From Cruorifilaria tuberocauda (Eukaryota; Nematoda; Chromadorea; Rhabditida; Onchocercidae), in assembly GCA_013365365.1 (NCBI GenBank), contig JABVXU010000530.1, positions 1 through 36,943 on the forward strand: a stretch of DNA of 36,943 nucleotides, read 5' to 3'. Position 1 is the stretch's first letter; each line of letters begins with the position of its first letter. Under the pieces are notes generated by a model. It made no database searches and was not told the DNA's origin. It saw nothing but the letters and a program-made list of their open reading frames with translations. Both the position numbers and the translations under genes were made by a program. This document shows, in pieces, positions 1-16,340 of this stretch.

Positions 1-4933
<4,933 letters not shown>

Positions 4934-4950
4934 ATTCTGTAGATAGCTAT
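4934..4950 (-). promoter_or_regulatory. probable spliced-leader acceptor of mcm-3
   Basis: On the minus strand a T/C-rich run ends in CTACAG at 4937-4938, three bases before the ATG at 4931-4933. No upstream coding exon is evident, so a trans-splice acceptor is the simplest reading. This is inference from the consensus. Confidence 0.55.
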
Positions 4951-6647
4951 AAAATGTATCTATCCCAATGAATTCCTGCAAATTGAACTTTTTGAAAAGC
5001 ACTTTTGATAAGAACAGCTTACTTTCATTAGCGTCTATCCTAAGAGGTGTCTCTTCATTTTATGGTTGATTTAGACATTGATCAACTTGAAAGCTAAATA
5101 ACTGCTATATAATTATGGGTAGTCAGAGTCGAATATTACAACACTTAACTAGTCGATATCGTTATCAAGCTACAAATTGTGCAACATTTATACATCAGAT
5201 GTATATGAGTGTTCATAATTAACAGCATCTAAATATCAATTATGAAGGAAACTTTAATATTTGAATACTTAATGCTACCGTTATCATACTTCACAAACTT
5301 TATTATAAACTATCATAACGCAATAATTTTAAGTAACTTAAATTTGCAACTTCTGTTGAACGCGCCGAAATTTAAATTTAAACTCCGATATGAAAATTTT
5401 GCAGCTCGACCAATCGATCATCTCAATAAAAGATAGTTCAAAATGACGCATGCATGGAAATTTAATTGAAAGGTCATAATTTAGAAGGCGAAAAACTGAT
5501 CAAATATTTTAAAGTGTATGCATGTATGCAGGCTTACTAAATAAATTATTATGTTTATAAATTTGCACTATTTATCAAAATATTTGCACATCCTACACAT
5601 CCTATACATTTTTTAGAAAATCGAAAATTCAGCAACACTTTTTTTTGCGAAGTTATTGACTGCGATAAAGAGAATACAAAAAAAAACTTTCATAATTATA
5701 TATCTCAAAATATTTTTCACAACAAAACGAATAAATAAATTCTCATTAATTAATTCATTAACAGTTCCACTCATTAAACTACTTGTTTTCTAACTTTTTA
5801 CACACAAATTTAATTTAATTTGGATTTCGAAAACACCCTAAATTGATCGGAAAAATAAATTAAATTAAAAAAATTATCACATGAAAAAAACTAGTTCTAC
5901 AATGATTAAAAAAAATAACGAAATTAAAAAAAATTATCATAGTTTGAAATTTTTCGTTTAAAAAAAAATTCTCCCATTTAAATTATTTCCTCAGTTAACG
6001 AATTCACACTTATTCTATCTCATACTATACTTTACTGGAAAACTTTAAAATTAAGAAAATCGCTTGCAGTGATTATAATTATTTCAATGTTTAAAAAAAG
6101 ATTAACAGGAAATTCACTGTAGGACAATATATAGCACAACGCTCTGGACGTGAACACCGGCCGCGTTATCATTACTAGCCTATGACGAACCAACGGTGTC
6201 TCGTTTTTGGTCGCTGTTGCTTGAGAGGAAACTTCTGAAACCATTCACCTGTGATTACCTACACTTACCTGTATTTACCTATAACACCCACATTTACCTG
6301 TAATTACTGTAAGCAAGGTGGCTGGAAAATCAGGTTATTATAGATGATATGGTTTTTTCTGAGCTAAAAAAAATCTCCAGAGTGGAATAGGTTGAATATA
6401 TGGCACTATGACATTTTAAAAATTGCAATTAGATTTTTTTTCGCTGAATTCATTCTTGAAATGCAAATTTAATAAGTAGTTGGCAATTATCGAAATTTTC
6501 AACTTCCCACATTTAAATTAATTGATTATGGTGGTGTCCGAAGTCATCCGATTGTAATATCGTTGCTAAATATACGAAGTTTTGTTAACCTGGTAAAAAA
6601 AACATGAACATAATGTAATATATTTAAAGGTATTAAAGTTTTTGGTG
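4951..6647. other. divergent spacer between mcm-3 and rps-8
   Basis: About 1.7 kb between two genes that point away from each other, so it should hold both promoters. It is AT-rich with many A and T runs. I see no supportable exon. The only local structure is a TTACCT-type repeat at 6249-6308. Confidence 0.6.
6249..6308. repeat. degenerate TTACCT repeat
   Basis: The motif ATTACCT / CTTACCT / TTTACCT recurs about five times at 7-15 base spacing, upstream of rps-8. It may be simple sequence or clustered sites for one factor. Nothing more can be read from it. Confidence 0.5.
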
Positions 6648-8244
6648 ATGGGTATATCACGTGATAATTGGCATAAACGACGTGCTACTGGTGGAAAGAG
6701 ATGTCCGCCACACAAAAAGAGGAAGTTCGAGCTTGGGCGTCCAGCATCAAATACAAAAGTCAATTAATTAACATGTTTTTTTTGTAGGATTTCATATTTT
6801 TGATGTTTATGGATGGATAACAATTATAATTTTTTTATATATTTGAATGTTTTTGGTATAATTTTATCTATAATGAAATTCATCAGAAAAAGTTCATAAT
6901 AGTTTGTATATATGATCCGTACCAAAAAGATAAAATTGAACTAGAATAAGTATAGTGTAGAGAGAACTATATAGCTGATAACAATTCCATGCTTGGTTAA
7001 TGGACATATTTCATTTCATGAATGAATTATATTTTGTAGATTGGTCCAAAAAGAATCCATCTTGTTCGTTGTCGTGGTGGGAATATCAAGCATCGTGCAC
7101 TAAGACTTGATGCTGGCACATTTTCTTGGGGATCAGAAGGTTCTTTTATTGTTTCTTCATATACATTTTATTTTTCTTTATACTCTACCACAAATGAGAT
7201 ACAACTTTTACTTAAAGACGATCTTGTTGTCCAATTTAAGGAAATAGCCAAGACTTATAACGGTTGTTCTGGTTACAGGTTGCACGCGTAAAACACGTAT
7301 TGTAGACACCGTATATAACGCATCCAATAACGAATTAGTACGTACTAAAACATTAGTGAAAAATTCGATAATTACTGTTGATGCCGTTCCATTCCGTCAA
7401 TGGTACGAAGCACACTATGCCGTTCCATTAGCACGTAAAAAGGGTGCGAAGCTCACGGATGAAGAAGCACGAATCAGTAGTAAACGTTCAAAGAAGTCAC
7501 AAGCAAAATACACAGAGCGGCAGAAGTTTGCAGAGGTTGAACCACATCTTATCGAACAATTTCAAAGCGGTCGGTTGCTGGGTTCGTCATTTTCGTCTGT
7601 TATTTTTGAATTAGAAATGATGAAAGGTTAACGATGTGAGAAAGAGGAATAAATCATTGGTAAAAGATATCGATTAATTGGTTTTGTTATTCGAATCGTA
7701 TTATTTGGATAGAAGCAATATACGATATCTTCTTGGTTTACCGAAGTTTACAAATAGAAAGTTAATATTAGGCTTTAAAGGGTTAAAAGTATTATGTTTT
7801 CTGATAGTTTTATTCGTCTGAAAATGATCGGATTTATGCAAGTTTCGTGCTCAACCAATAGTAAAATGTGATTACTACAGTTTGCGGGGAAAAGTTTGTA
7901 AGTTCAATTTCTAACTAATGTCCTTCAAATATTTCCAAACGAGAACAGAGTCACAGTGTAGGCCAGCTGTCTGTCTCTGTGCTAAGTATCTCGGAAATCA
8001 TGTCTACCTCCAAATGCAGGTTGTTCTACTATTGTGTTGGATAACCTCACCGTAGGTTAGTACAATAATTCACTTTGAAAAATGTATGAATTTGTTTTTA
8101 TGGATCTGTTTTTACAATTAAAGTTGCTTTTCAGCCTGTATCAGCTCTCGTCCAGGTCAAGTTGGTAGAGCCGATGGTTATATATTAGAAGGTAAAGAGC
8201 TTGAGTTTTATTTGCGTAAAATTCGAGCTAAGAAAGCAAAGTGA
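6648..8244 (+). CDS. rps-8: 40S ribosomal protein S8 (eS8)
   Basis: Structural protein of the small cytosolic ribosomal subunit. Exons 6648-6758, 7040-7139, 7279-7581 and 8135-8244 join in frame to 207 residues; human RPS8 has 208. Family signatures read directly: N-terminal [33 protein letters not shown], then [51 protein letters not shown], and C-terminal [20 protein letters not shown] with a lysine-rich end. The gene converges with PDZ-A downstream. Its third intron (553 bases) is longer than the others and carries a snoRNA candidate, a common arrangement in ribosomal protein genes. A 3' splice-type …TTAAAG lies a few bases before the ATG but is a weak acceptor. Confidence 0.97.
7938..8067 (+). 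ncRNA. candidate intronic H/ACA snoRNA
   Basis: Inside rps-8 intron 3 the sequence folds as hairpin-hinge-hairpin-tail. Hairpin 1: CGAGA 7940-7944 with TCTCG 7989-7993, and ACAGAG 7945-7950 with CTCTGT 7975-7980. H box AAATCA at 7995-8000 fits ANANNA. Hairpin 2: CTACCT 8004-8009 with AGGTTAG 8054-8060 (one bulge), then an internal loop (8010-8017 / 8048-8053), then AGGTT 8018-8022 with AACCT 8043-8047, extended by G-U pairs. ACA box at 8062-8064, three bases before the proposed 3' end. In both halves 14 bases separate the upper stem from the box, which matches the rule for pseudouridine guides. The hairpin 1 pocket is open only on its 3' side, so hairpin 2 is the better guide. The rRNA target is not identified. 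Confidence 0.7.
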
Positions 8245-8322
8245 AGAATACTTTGTTCATTTGATAAGATTGATAACAGTTTGCCATGTTTTTCGATATG
8301 AAAAAGTTTTCTGTTACTGTCA

Positions 8323-8328
8323 AATAAA
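8323..8328 (+). terminator. polyadenylation signal of rps-8
   Basis: Canonical AATAAA about 80 bases after the rps-8 stop codon. Confidence 0.65.
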
Positions 8329-8974
8329 TTAATTCCATTATTTTTCTCTGTGCACAATTATACAACTGTACAATTAATAAGCTAGAAAACAATTTAATTT
8401 TTGGGCGTATTGAAGGAAAAAGGAAGTGTTATAGTAATTTTATGATGGTTTTGATGTTATACCAATATCATACACTGTTAAAAAAATATTTCTCTTTCCC
8501 ATACACAATTTATTTATCCAAGTCATTCAGAAACAATTAATTTGGTACTATCACGTGTCTTACATTTTATTTAGATGTTTCGAAATGATTACCTAAAGAT
8601 CCTTCGAGTAAAGATATGTCTGAGATTCAAACAATATTCCGTCATGTGGGAATTACTTTGCTCCTTGGAAATTTTTTTTTCAGATCACAAATTATTTCAT
8701 ATCCATCAAATGATAAGTGTCTGCTTCAAGTGGTATATAACAGATCAATAAATTCTTACTATTTATGAAATATCTGGCTCACGTTGCTTACCGCATTATT
8801 CTTATTTTATGGAGTAAACGTGGCGGAAATCGACATCATGCACTGGGAAAACTTGTATTTCTATAAGCAATAAACCTTGAAAATGAATGAACTAATAACC
8901 ATTGCTTGCATTTCTTTTCCAGGGTCTGTCGGGAAATCCGAGAAAAAGATCAAACTAAATACAGTATCAATCCG

Positions 8975-9045
8975 AGTCATTATCATTATCATTATCAATT
9001 ATCACTATCACTCATTATCATTATCACGCAGTCATTATCACTACA
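8975..9045. repeat. TCATTA-type microsatellite
   Basis: Imperfect run of TCATTA and TCACTA units, about 70 bases. It creates spurious open frames rich in H, Y, S and I. Confidence 0.75.
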
Positions 9046-9111
9046 TCAGTGTTCCTATCATATTGCTAGTTCATCCTCCACATCCCTTCCTTTGTTATCA
9101 GTCATACTTCA

Positions 9112-9215
9112 ATGATCTACCCTTCAATAATCTACTTTAGCGCCAATAATCTACCTTTGGCGCCAATAATCTACCTTGGCGCCAATAGTCTACCTTGGTG
9201 CCACTCGATACCTTC
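9112..9215. repeat. tandem repeat of about 20 bp
   Basis: Four to five copies of a unit reading roughly ATCTACCTTTGGCGCCAATA. GGCGCC is unusual in this AT-rich window. Copies differ by a few substitutions and one-base indels. Confidence 0.8.
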
Positions 9216-9221
9216 TCATTC

Positions 9222-9365
9222 TCACGACTTGCTCTCGCACCTGGCTGGTTGGGTGGGCTTCCTTCCTCTCTCCCGAGAAACACTAATGCTCGTCTCGGAG
9301 CTCTCCCAGAACCTACTTACCCAACATTGAACTCCCACGATAGTAACTATAACTGTAACTGATAG
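9222..9365 (-). other. possible last exon of PDZ-A
   Basis: On the minus strand an acceptor GTTAACAG (AG at 9366-9367) opens a frame of 47 codons ending in TGA at 9222-9224. It has the right phase to follow the PDZ-A exon ending at 9699. Against it: the composition is GC-richer than any other exon here, the product (rich in S, R, E) does not resemble the PDZ-B tail, and it holds a perfect internal donor GTAAGT. Alternatives are a short exon 9543-9575 (10 residues then stop) or read-through of the 9699 donor to a stop at 9669. Confidence 0.25.
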
Positions 9366-9639
9366 CTGTTAACATTTTCGATTGTAAAGTTATAATAAAT
9401 CAAAATTTTGCTACTTGTTATTTTTGAATTCGGATAGATAAAAATACTAATATAAAGTTAACCTAATTCATTTTCGAAACTTGATTACAGGTTTAATTCT
9501 TACCTATCGTTAGATTATCAGAAATAGCTCTTGTCTCTTAATTCAAATATGAAAGAAAGAAAGAGGAATAAAATTCTGTGAAAAGTTTTTTGTTAAATGA
9601 CTAATTACGATGCATCTATTAAACAGTCTGTTAATTAGT

Positions 9640-9712
9640 TGTAATAAAAATGATGCACACCTGTTTCGTTAATTAATTATGATAAAGGTGATGCATACCT
9701 GTTTCGCTGCTA
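9640..9712. repeat. duplicated exon-intron junction of PDZ-A
   Basis: Two near-copies of about 30 bases. Each contains, on the minus strand, CGAAACAG followed by a GT donor: GTATGC at the used exon end and GTGTGC about 36 bases downstream. This gives PDZ-A two candidate donor sites at its last confident exon. Confidence 0.6.
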
Positions 9713-12460
9713 TAGCTATTACATCTTCTGGCATTTCAAACTCATAATCATAATTGGTATTTTGGTCAACACTACTATGAACGAGTAACTCAACCTATAA
9801 CAATCAGTTTTATCATTGGTAGTATTATTGATAATATCAGTGACAATAATCAATGAAGTCCTAAAAAGCTTAGAATCATGATATCCATTTAGATACATTT
9901 CAGGTGACAGGTAAATAATCCTTTAATAAATAGAATTACTAAAACAAGAGTATTTAGATGATTAATTAGACATCAGATCACGGAATAACTAGTATAGTTT
10001 ACGTAATGTACACGTATTCTTAGATTATTTCTCGGTTATAAGTTAATTTAATTCAATTGTAAGTTAGTACTGTAATTGTGAGTAAATTTTTGGAACACTT
10101 ACGAAACCATTTTTCTCCATACTTGCTAACAACCAGTATTGCAACATGGATTTTGATGCAATTGGACGACGATTTACTTCTCTAAGGAAAAGACTGTGTA
10201 AGTTATGAGTAATTGAAAGTAAGTTATGTCAAGTTAATCATTAGGATTTAATTTCTAGAATGCTTCTTGATTCCTTAGAAAGTTTATTGTTTTTGAATAA
10301 TTCTACCAGATAAATTTTATAATAACATCATGAAATTTTAAATAAATGATAAACACTGATAATCTTTATTATCACAAATTCGAGTTTCATGAATTTTAAT
10401 TTCGAATTCTGGAAATGCTATTGCTTGAGAATATTTGAAAAGTTTACTTAATAGTATCACCCGGACGCAGGTGAATAGCAGCAAGGCTTAACCATCCAGT
10501 TGAAGCCACTTGCAATCGTTCGCGAGAATCATATGATACTGATAATCCTAACAGGTCATGCTCATTTTGTAGTAACATATCATTTGCATGAACACATACC
10601 TGCCAATAGAATCATGATTAAATGTTAAAACAATGAGTTAATTAATTAATTAATTATACGAAATGAAGTGAATGAGTAGGTAAAGCACGATGGCTTATTC
10701 TTATTGTTAATCATTTTTATGTTTAATTATTTTTTTATTTAATTTAATTTTTATTTCATGATTTTAATGATATTTAATTTTTTTTGATTGTATTGATGGT
10801 ATTGTTGCATTTTATGTTTTTTTTTTGATGATATCTTTCAATTTCCTTCTGGAATAATTTTCATTAAATCCAACTTATAATTTAAGTGAATTAAATTATA
10901 ATTTAACAAATTGTTTGATTATCTGTTAGATTTGTTATCAGTTAAAATTTCATTACTGATAATTAATAGACAATTTTGTTACTTTGATGCTATCTTATCT
11001 ATCAATTTTCATCTTGAATAATTCACTAACAAATTTTATCATCAAATTCTAACGATATAATTTAGATGAAATTACAGTTTAACAAATTGTTTGATTATCT
11101 ATTAGATTTGCTATCAGTTAAAATTTCATTACTGATAATTAACTGATAATTGTTACTCTATAAACATTTACGGCTCGTAGCAGTCTAGTTTCACGTTTCA
11201 TTATCAACGTTTCAACAGTGGACTGAATACGACGGCAATGAGAATAGGCATTTCGACGAAGTTTTACAAATGCTCGCTAAATAATTCAAAACAGAAATTT
11301 ACAAATTATAGAATTTATCAGTTAAATTAATTGCTATGATAAAGACTTAATTGCATCAAGAAATCATATTTACCTGAGCTTATCATATTTTATCAATTAA
11401 GTAATTAATTAATTGATTCATTGATTGGTTAAACTTTTTTTTCCATTACCGTTAAATTTTCTTAAATTATAAAATATTAAATATTTTTAAATAAAAAAAA
11501 AATATACAGTTGTTGATTTTTTCATGACTCTTGCTAACGTTAACGAATCATGAATTTCGATATTATCAATTGATAAAATGATATCACCAACAAATGCTGA
11601 ATTAACTGCTGCACCACATTGATCCACGTATACTATCTGAAAAAAAAAAAGGAATGTTTTAATAAAATCTGTCTAATTTCTCTTTCGTATTTCAAATAAC
11701 TCTCTCTCTCAGATTTTTCAATCTTTATTTCATATTCTATACTCAAATACATTTGGTATATAACTTTTTGTTTTAGTTATTTCAAGAAAATGAAATTTGA
11801 AATTAGAAAGAATTAACATACTTTCCATGTGTTCTTTTCAACTCTTAAACCAAACGGCTTACTCAAAGTTACTGTTTCCTAAATATGTTTGAAATATTTA
11901 AATTCGAAAATTTTAATCTTAATACATTTCATTTCATATAATTACAAGTAATTCAGTGATCAATTGTAATTTATGATCGTTAAATTGTTATCACAAATCA
12001 ATATTATTGTTATCATAATTACTCATGAACTAATTCATATATCAGTGTTAATTTGTAGCTATTAAACTGTTATCATAAATCAATATCATTGTTATCATAA
12101 TTATTCATCAACTGATTCATTGATCAATTGTAATTTTGATCATTAAACTGTTATCACGAATCAATATCGTTGCTATCATAATTATCTATTCAATTGCTAA
12201 CTATCGAATATAAATTCAATTCTAATTCTTAAAGTTCAATTTAATTTAATTCAATTCGATTCAATACAATAACTTATTATATTCCTTATATCAGAATGAT
12301 CATTAATACTTCATTCATATCATTATATTTAAGTTTTTTTTCGGAAACTTTTTAATTAAAAAAAAAATAATACTATCAGCTAATAATGATCATAATCAAC
12401 CTCTGATACTGGATGGTTCCATGGTTCTAACCAATCACTTTTGTGATTATTATCAACCAT
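9699..12460 (-). CDS. two-PDZ-domain protein A (3' end unresolved)
   Basis: Likely a cytosolic or submembrane adaptor: PDZ domains bind C-terminal peptides of partners. No catalytic domain is seen. Exons on the minus strand: 12401-12460 (tentative first exon), 11822-11878, 11508-11636, 11172-11276, 10448-10599, 10103-10181 and 9699-9794, about 226 residues before the unresolved tail. PDZ 1 has the carboxylate loop PFGLRV and the core GAAVNSAFVGDIILSIDNIE. PDZ 2 has LLGLSV, then LQVA, LRPGDTIKEVNRRPI. Each exon from the second on has a counterpart in PDZ-B at 24.9-28.5 kb. Exons of 57, 129, 152 and 79 bases are identical in length between the two genes; two others differ by whole codons (105 versus 126, 96 versus 84). 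The first exon is weaker: no clear acceptor lies before the ATG, though its last residues (SE) match PDZ-B. Introns contain minisatellites. I do not recognise a named orthologue. Confidence 0.8.
10870..11150. repeat. intronic direct duplication of about 180 bp period
   Basis: A block of about 65 bases beginning TTTAACAAATTGTTTGATTA occurs at about 10902 and again at about 11077 with only a few differences. It lies in the PDZ-A intron between the exons at 10448-10599 and 11172-11276. Confidence 0.8.
11950..12190. repeat. intronic minisatellite, about 85 bp x 3
   Basis: Three degenerate copies sharing ACTGTTATCA, AATCAATAT and GTTATCATAATTA, in the first intron of PDZ-A. The remainder of that intron up to 12400 is AT-rich with no other signal. 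Confidence 0.75.
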
Positions 12461-13628
12461 ATAGCAATGATCAATTCGATAGCAATGATACTTTCTCTTA
12501 TATTTTATTTCATTCATACATTTTTTTTTGTTAATTAGCTTTACTTCAATGCAAATTGTAAATTTTGAAATTAAACATTGAAGCAATCTTTCGTTATTTA
12601 TTTAATTTCTTTTTATTTTTTAATTTTATTCAAATCTTTATTTCTTTTTAAAAATTTCTTTAAATCTTTAATTTAAATTTAAAAATTTTTACGCTTTAAT
12701 TTAAATCAATATTTGTTTAATTTCAAACATTTGTAGCAAAAAATCATTTATCAGTTATCATTTTTTTTGGATAATATAGAAAAGGTATGATTACTTAATC
12801 TAATTAATTTAATTTTTATCATTTATATTCTCACTTGAATCAACATTTCCTTTTACATATGGAATTAGATGCTTCTATAAATAGCAGCATTTTGATGATA
12901 GTCCAAGAAAATAAATAAAAAATTGCAAATTTAAATTTAAAAATTTAGTTCTAATGATTTTGATTCCAATAATTTTTCACTTCTAATCTTATCATTTTTA
13001 ATTTACCATTTATCACCTTTAAATTTTACATTTAAAATTCCATTGTTTAAACAATTTTCGCAATCTCCCCGATTGCAACTAATAAAATATAGCAAATGAA
13101 ATTTATGTCAAGAATTGACGAAATTCCAAGCAATGCTCTAAAATCCATGAATTTGAAAAGGAAAAAGATATGAGAGGAAATATCGAAGACTTTTTGTCTT
13201 GCCGAAATATCTCACTCAGACATTCAAATGACCACTGAAATGACCAGTAGAGAATTACGATTGCGTACACTTTTGGATTGTTGAATTTTGCAATCTCTCC
13301 TCTCTTTCTCCCTTTCTTTTATATTTGACAGACATTTACGAACTTTGGCCGTTAATTTCCATTATAATTTCATCATTGCCTTCTCACTATCCCTTCATTT
13401 TTTAACCATTTGAAATTTAACTATGCTAGATTTTTCAAGAAAAAAAAAGCTATTCTTTTGAATCGTTTAAGATTTAATAATTCGATAATTCAAATTATTA
13501 AATAATTCAATAATTCGAAATAATAACTCGTTTGAAATTTTTTATTCCCTCAAATAAAACTTAAATCTTAATTACATAATTAGTAATAATCTAACATATA
13601 TGGAATCATTCATTCCACTATCATATGG

Positions 13629-13770
13629 GATGAAGATTATTGATTGTACTATCACACAGATGAAGATGATTATTGATTGTACTATCACACAGATGAAGAT
13701 GATTATTGATTGTACTATCAATGGATGAAGATGATTACTGATTGTACTATCACATAGATGAGGATTATTT
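13629..13770. repeat. minisatellite of about 35 bp
   Basis: Four to five copies of a unit reading approximately ATTATTGATTGTACTATCAC followed by ACAGATGAAGATG. The repeat keeps a minus-strand frame open, but the product is only a repetitive I/V/F string and is not called as a gene. Confidence 0.85.
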
Positions 13771-14014
13771 ACTGGTGGTTTCCTGATTCCTATCTTCTTG
13801 AAAAATTTGTGGAATAAATTTAGGATTATTTTCATAATTTAACTCTTATTAATAATCGGATGATCGGTAAGGAGTTTATTGAGCATAAGTTTGTGTATGT
13901 AAATGGTTTCCATTAATTCAGTCGTTCTTTTAAGCTTTCACTATATATTTTCAGTAATTTAGCAAAACTCCTATCCATTTCTTTCATCCAGTACATCTGA
14001 TTCTGTTCCCAGGT

Positions 14015-14835
14015 GAATGAGAGTCAAGCCTTATCAAATCCTAAAATAATTGGATAATAAGATGATTCAATTATCAAGTTTGATTGCAATTATTGAAATT
14101 GTAATTCCCCGATTCGATTTCGACATCATTCCATCATCGTGATCATCAATTACATATTAAAATTTCCAGAAATAATCTTCGTCTACGAATCCTTTACTCT
14201 TTATCATCTCCCCCTCTCTCTCTCTCTCTCTCTCTACTATTCTCGAATCGAATTTATATTTCCGATTTCACGAGAGTCAAGGATTACCGAATCCTAAAAT
14301 AATTGGATGATAAGGCGATTTAATTATTGAAATTAAAATTCCCAGATTCGATCATCGTGATCACTTTCTCTCCCATTCTCGAATTTCTATTTTTAATTTC
14401 ACAAAACTCAATACTTGTCGAATCTTAAAATAGCCGGCTTATCAGATGATTTAATTATTGAATTTGATTATAATTATTGAAAATGAAATTCCCAGATTCG
14501 ATTTCAACATCATCATAATCATTAATGATTACATACGAAAATCTCTCTCTCTCTCTCTCTCCCCTGTTTTCAAATTCACCAGAATCAAGACTTATCAAAT
14601 CCTAAAATAGCTGGATGACAATTAGATGATTTATTGAAATTATTAAAACTGTTAAAATTGAAATTCTCAGATTCGATTTCGACATCATCATGATCATCGC
14701 GATCATCAGTAGATCACAGACGAAAATTTTCACAGACAATTTTTCGTCTACGAATCGTTTACTCTTTATCCCTCTCTCCCTCTCTCTCCCTCTCCCTCTC
14801 CCTCCTACTTTTGAATTTGTAATTTTCAATTTCGG
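14015..14835. repeat. four-copy long degenerate tandem repeat
   Basis: Copies start near 14025, 14275, 14408 and 14583, each with a GAGTCAAG-like start, then AATCCTAAAATA, then GGAT and GATGAT. The middle carries CCAGATTCGATTTCGACATC. Most copies end in CTACGAATC or CTCGAATT with a TC-rich tract. Copy length varies from about 125 to 260 bases through indels and TC expansion. Confidence 0.75.
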
Positions 14836-15060
14836 ATTTATATTTCCCACTCAACCGATGCTATCCGTTTACGGACAATGGATCATACACGAGGGCAAGG
14901 ACGTGACATGCACGCAGACAATTGACGGTGCGATGGTTATGATGAAATGAAATATCTATGATGTAGTAAGTGGAAAATTTTTAGAACTTTTCGTTGATAT
15001 CGATATACTTGACGTTTAACGCTTTTCACGTCATGTTAATTACACTGCACTTTCAACGTC

Positions 15061-15130
15061 ACATACACACACACACACACATACATACAGACACGTACAC
15101 ATACACGCACACACAGACACAGACAGAGAG
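15061..15130. repeat. CA-rich microsatellite
   Basis: Interrupted CA/TACA/GACA tract of about 70 bases. Confidence 0.85.
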
Positions 15131-15289
15131 AATTGATATGAAAATGTCGATTGCACTCTTCGGATCTCTCGCGAGCTGGAACAGCGATATATCAAACCTT
15201 CCCTTTTCATCATCGCCCACGCATTGCTTACTTTCCCATCTAACTTCAAATTAGTTGTTTATCTAAAGTTATCCGTAATATCAGTATTA

Positions 15290-15410
15290 CTTTTCTCTCT
15301 TTCTCTCTGTTTTTATGTTCTAACGTTTATAACTTCTTCATTATCTCTCATTTCCTTTCTCTCTCTCTTCCTCTCTCTTCCCCTCTCCCTCTCTCTCTCT
15401 TTCTCATGTG
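15290..15410. repeat. TC-rich tracts
   Basis: Successive TCTCTC and CCCTCT runs. Similar tracts occur at 14213-14236, 14544-14562 and 14768-14806. They open spurious S/L-rich frames. Confidence 0.8.
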
Positions 15411-16340
15411 ATATTAAATTTTCATTTCATGCATAATTTTATCAAATGCAAGAAAAAAAAAAGAAATAGATTTGTTTTTATTTCTTTTTATTATCATTAT
15501 CAATATCACAATCATTATCATCAATAGCTGAAATTGATAAATTTGTGTGATAAGTGCGTAAATTGGAAGATGGGTAATTATTTTAAAATGTGTTTACACT
15601 AATGGCATGCTTAGTTGTGCTATATTCATTTAGTGATTTTTATAGTCGTATGATAGAATTGATAATATATTTTGTAGTATTAATGCTAATGCTAATAGGG
15701 GTATATAGTGATTGTGAAATTGAATTTCGTAATTTTTTTTCATGTTATTTACATTTTGCAGTTTAATGTTGAAATAACCGATTGATGTGAATTTATCGTG
15801 TTTTTGATTTTTCGTTTTAAATTTAATGCGATAATTTCTCATTTTGAAATCTCTATTATACTAATTTCAGGTATTATTGCTGAGAGTAATTTTTACGCTT
15901 ATCCCCGTGAATATTTACCAACGGTTATTGCTGTTTTTGCTTCATTAAATGTAAAATGAATTGCTGGAAGAATTGAGACATCCAGACGTATCATCACTCT
16001 GTGATTCTCATACGTTAGCTTTCCGAAAACCAATACGGGTACAAACGACGCTCTTCGTGGTAATACTTTAATTTATTTCAAGAAATAAAATGATATTAGA
16101 AAAATCATATCAAATAATTCTAGTAAAGACATTTGTTAGAATTATTAGTATATTATTTCTATTTCAAGTTTTAATGATAAGTTTGCAATTATGAAAACAT
16201 GATAAGTTTGTAGTTATGATCTTTAATGCCATAAATTATGAATGATACAGCAGTATAATTGTATTGCTGTTCATGGGAATATGTGATAGTGGATTAAAGA
16301 AATTCTTTGTTTTTACTATTGGATTGCAAAATGGAGGTAA

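Larger units (their letters stand above)
8329..9221. other. spacer downstream of rps-8
   Basis: Convergent spacer between rps-8 and PDZ-A. AT-rich up to about 8930, then simple and tandem repeats, listed separately. No supportable gene. Confidence 0.5.
12461..16340. other. repeat-rich divergent spacer
   Basis: Nearly 4 kb between PDZ-A (minus) and the Tribbles gene (plus). It holds a 35-bp minisatellite, a four-copy long degenerate repeat, a CA tract and TC tracts, listed separately. Two short islands of more balanced composition (14840-14960 and 15130-15245) and an exon-like stretch at 15871-16070 are not assigned to a gene. Confidence 0.6.

Noticed and set aside
6032..6244. 70-codon minus-strand ORF upstream of rps-8
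   Set aside because: No supporting splice site or recognisable domain. It lies in the expected promoter spacer.
6759..7039. Possible C/D snoRNA in rps-8 intron 1 (ATGATC … CTGA)
   Set aside because: The box C match is poor and no closing stem is visible.
7617..7810. Box C-like ATGATGA with a downstream CTGA in rps-8 intron 3
   Set aside because: The spacing of about 180 bases is too long for a C/D snoRNA and no terminal stem pairs.
8877..9330. Several plus-strand ORFs after rps-8
   Set aside because: They come from TCATTA and GGCGCC tandem repeats, shift frame between units, and have no family signal.
13572..13835. 87-codon minus-strand ORF
   Set aside because: The frame is kept open by the 35-bp minisatellite, and the product is only a repeated I/V/F string.
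15040..15254. Overlapping ORFs on both strands around 15.0-15.25 kb
   Set aside because: They are driven by the CA microsatellite (TH or CVCV repeats). Only the short non-repetitive part is worth a second look.
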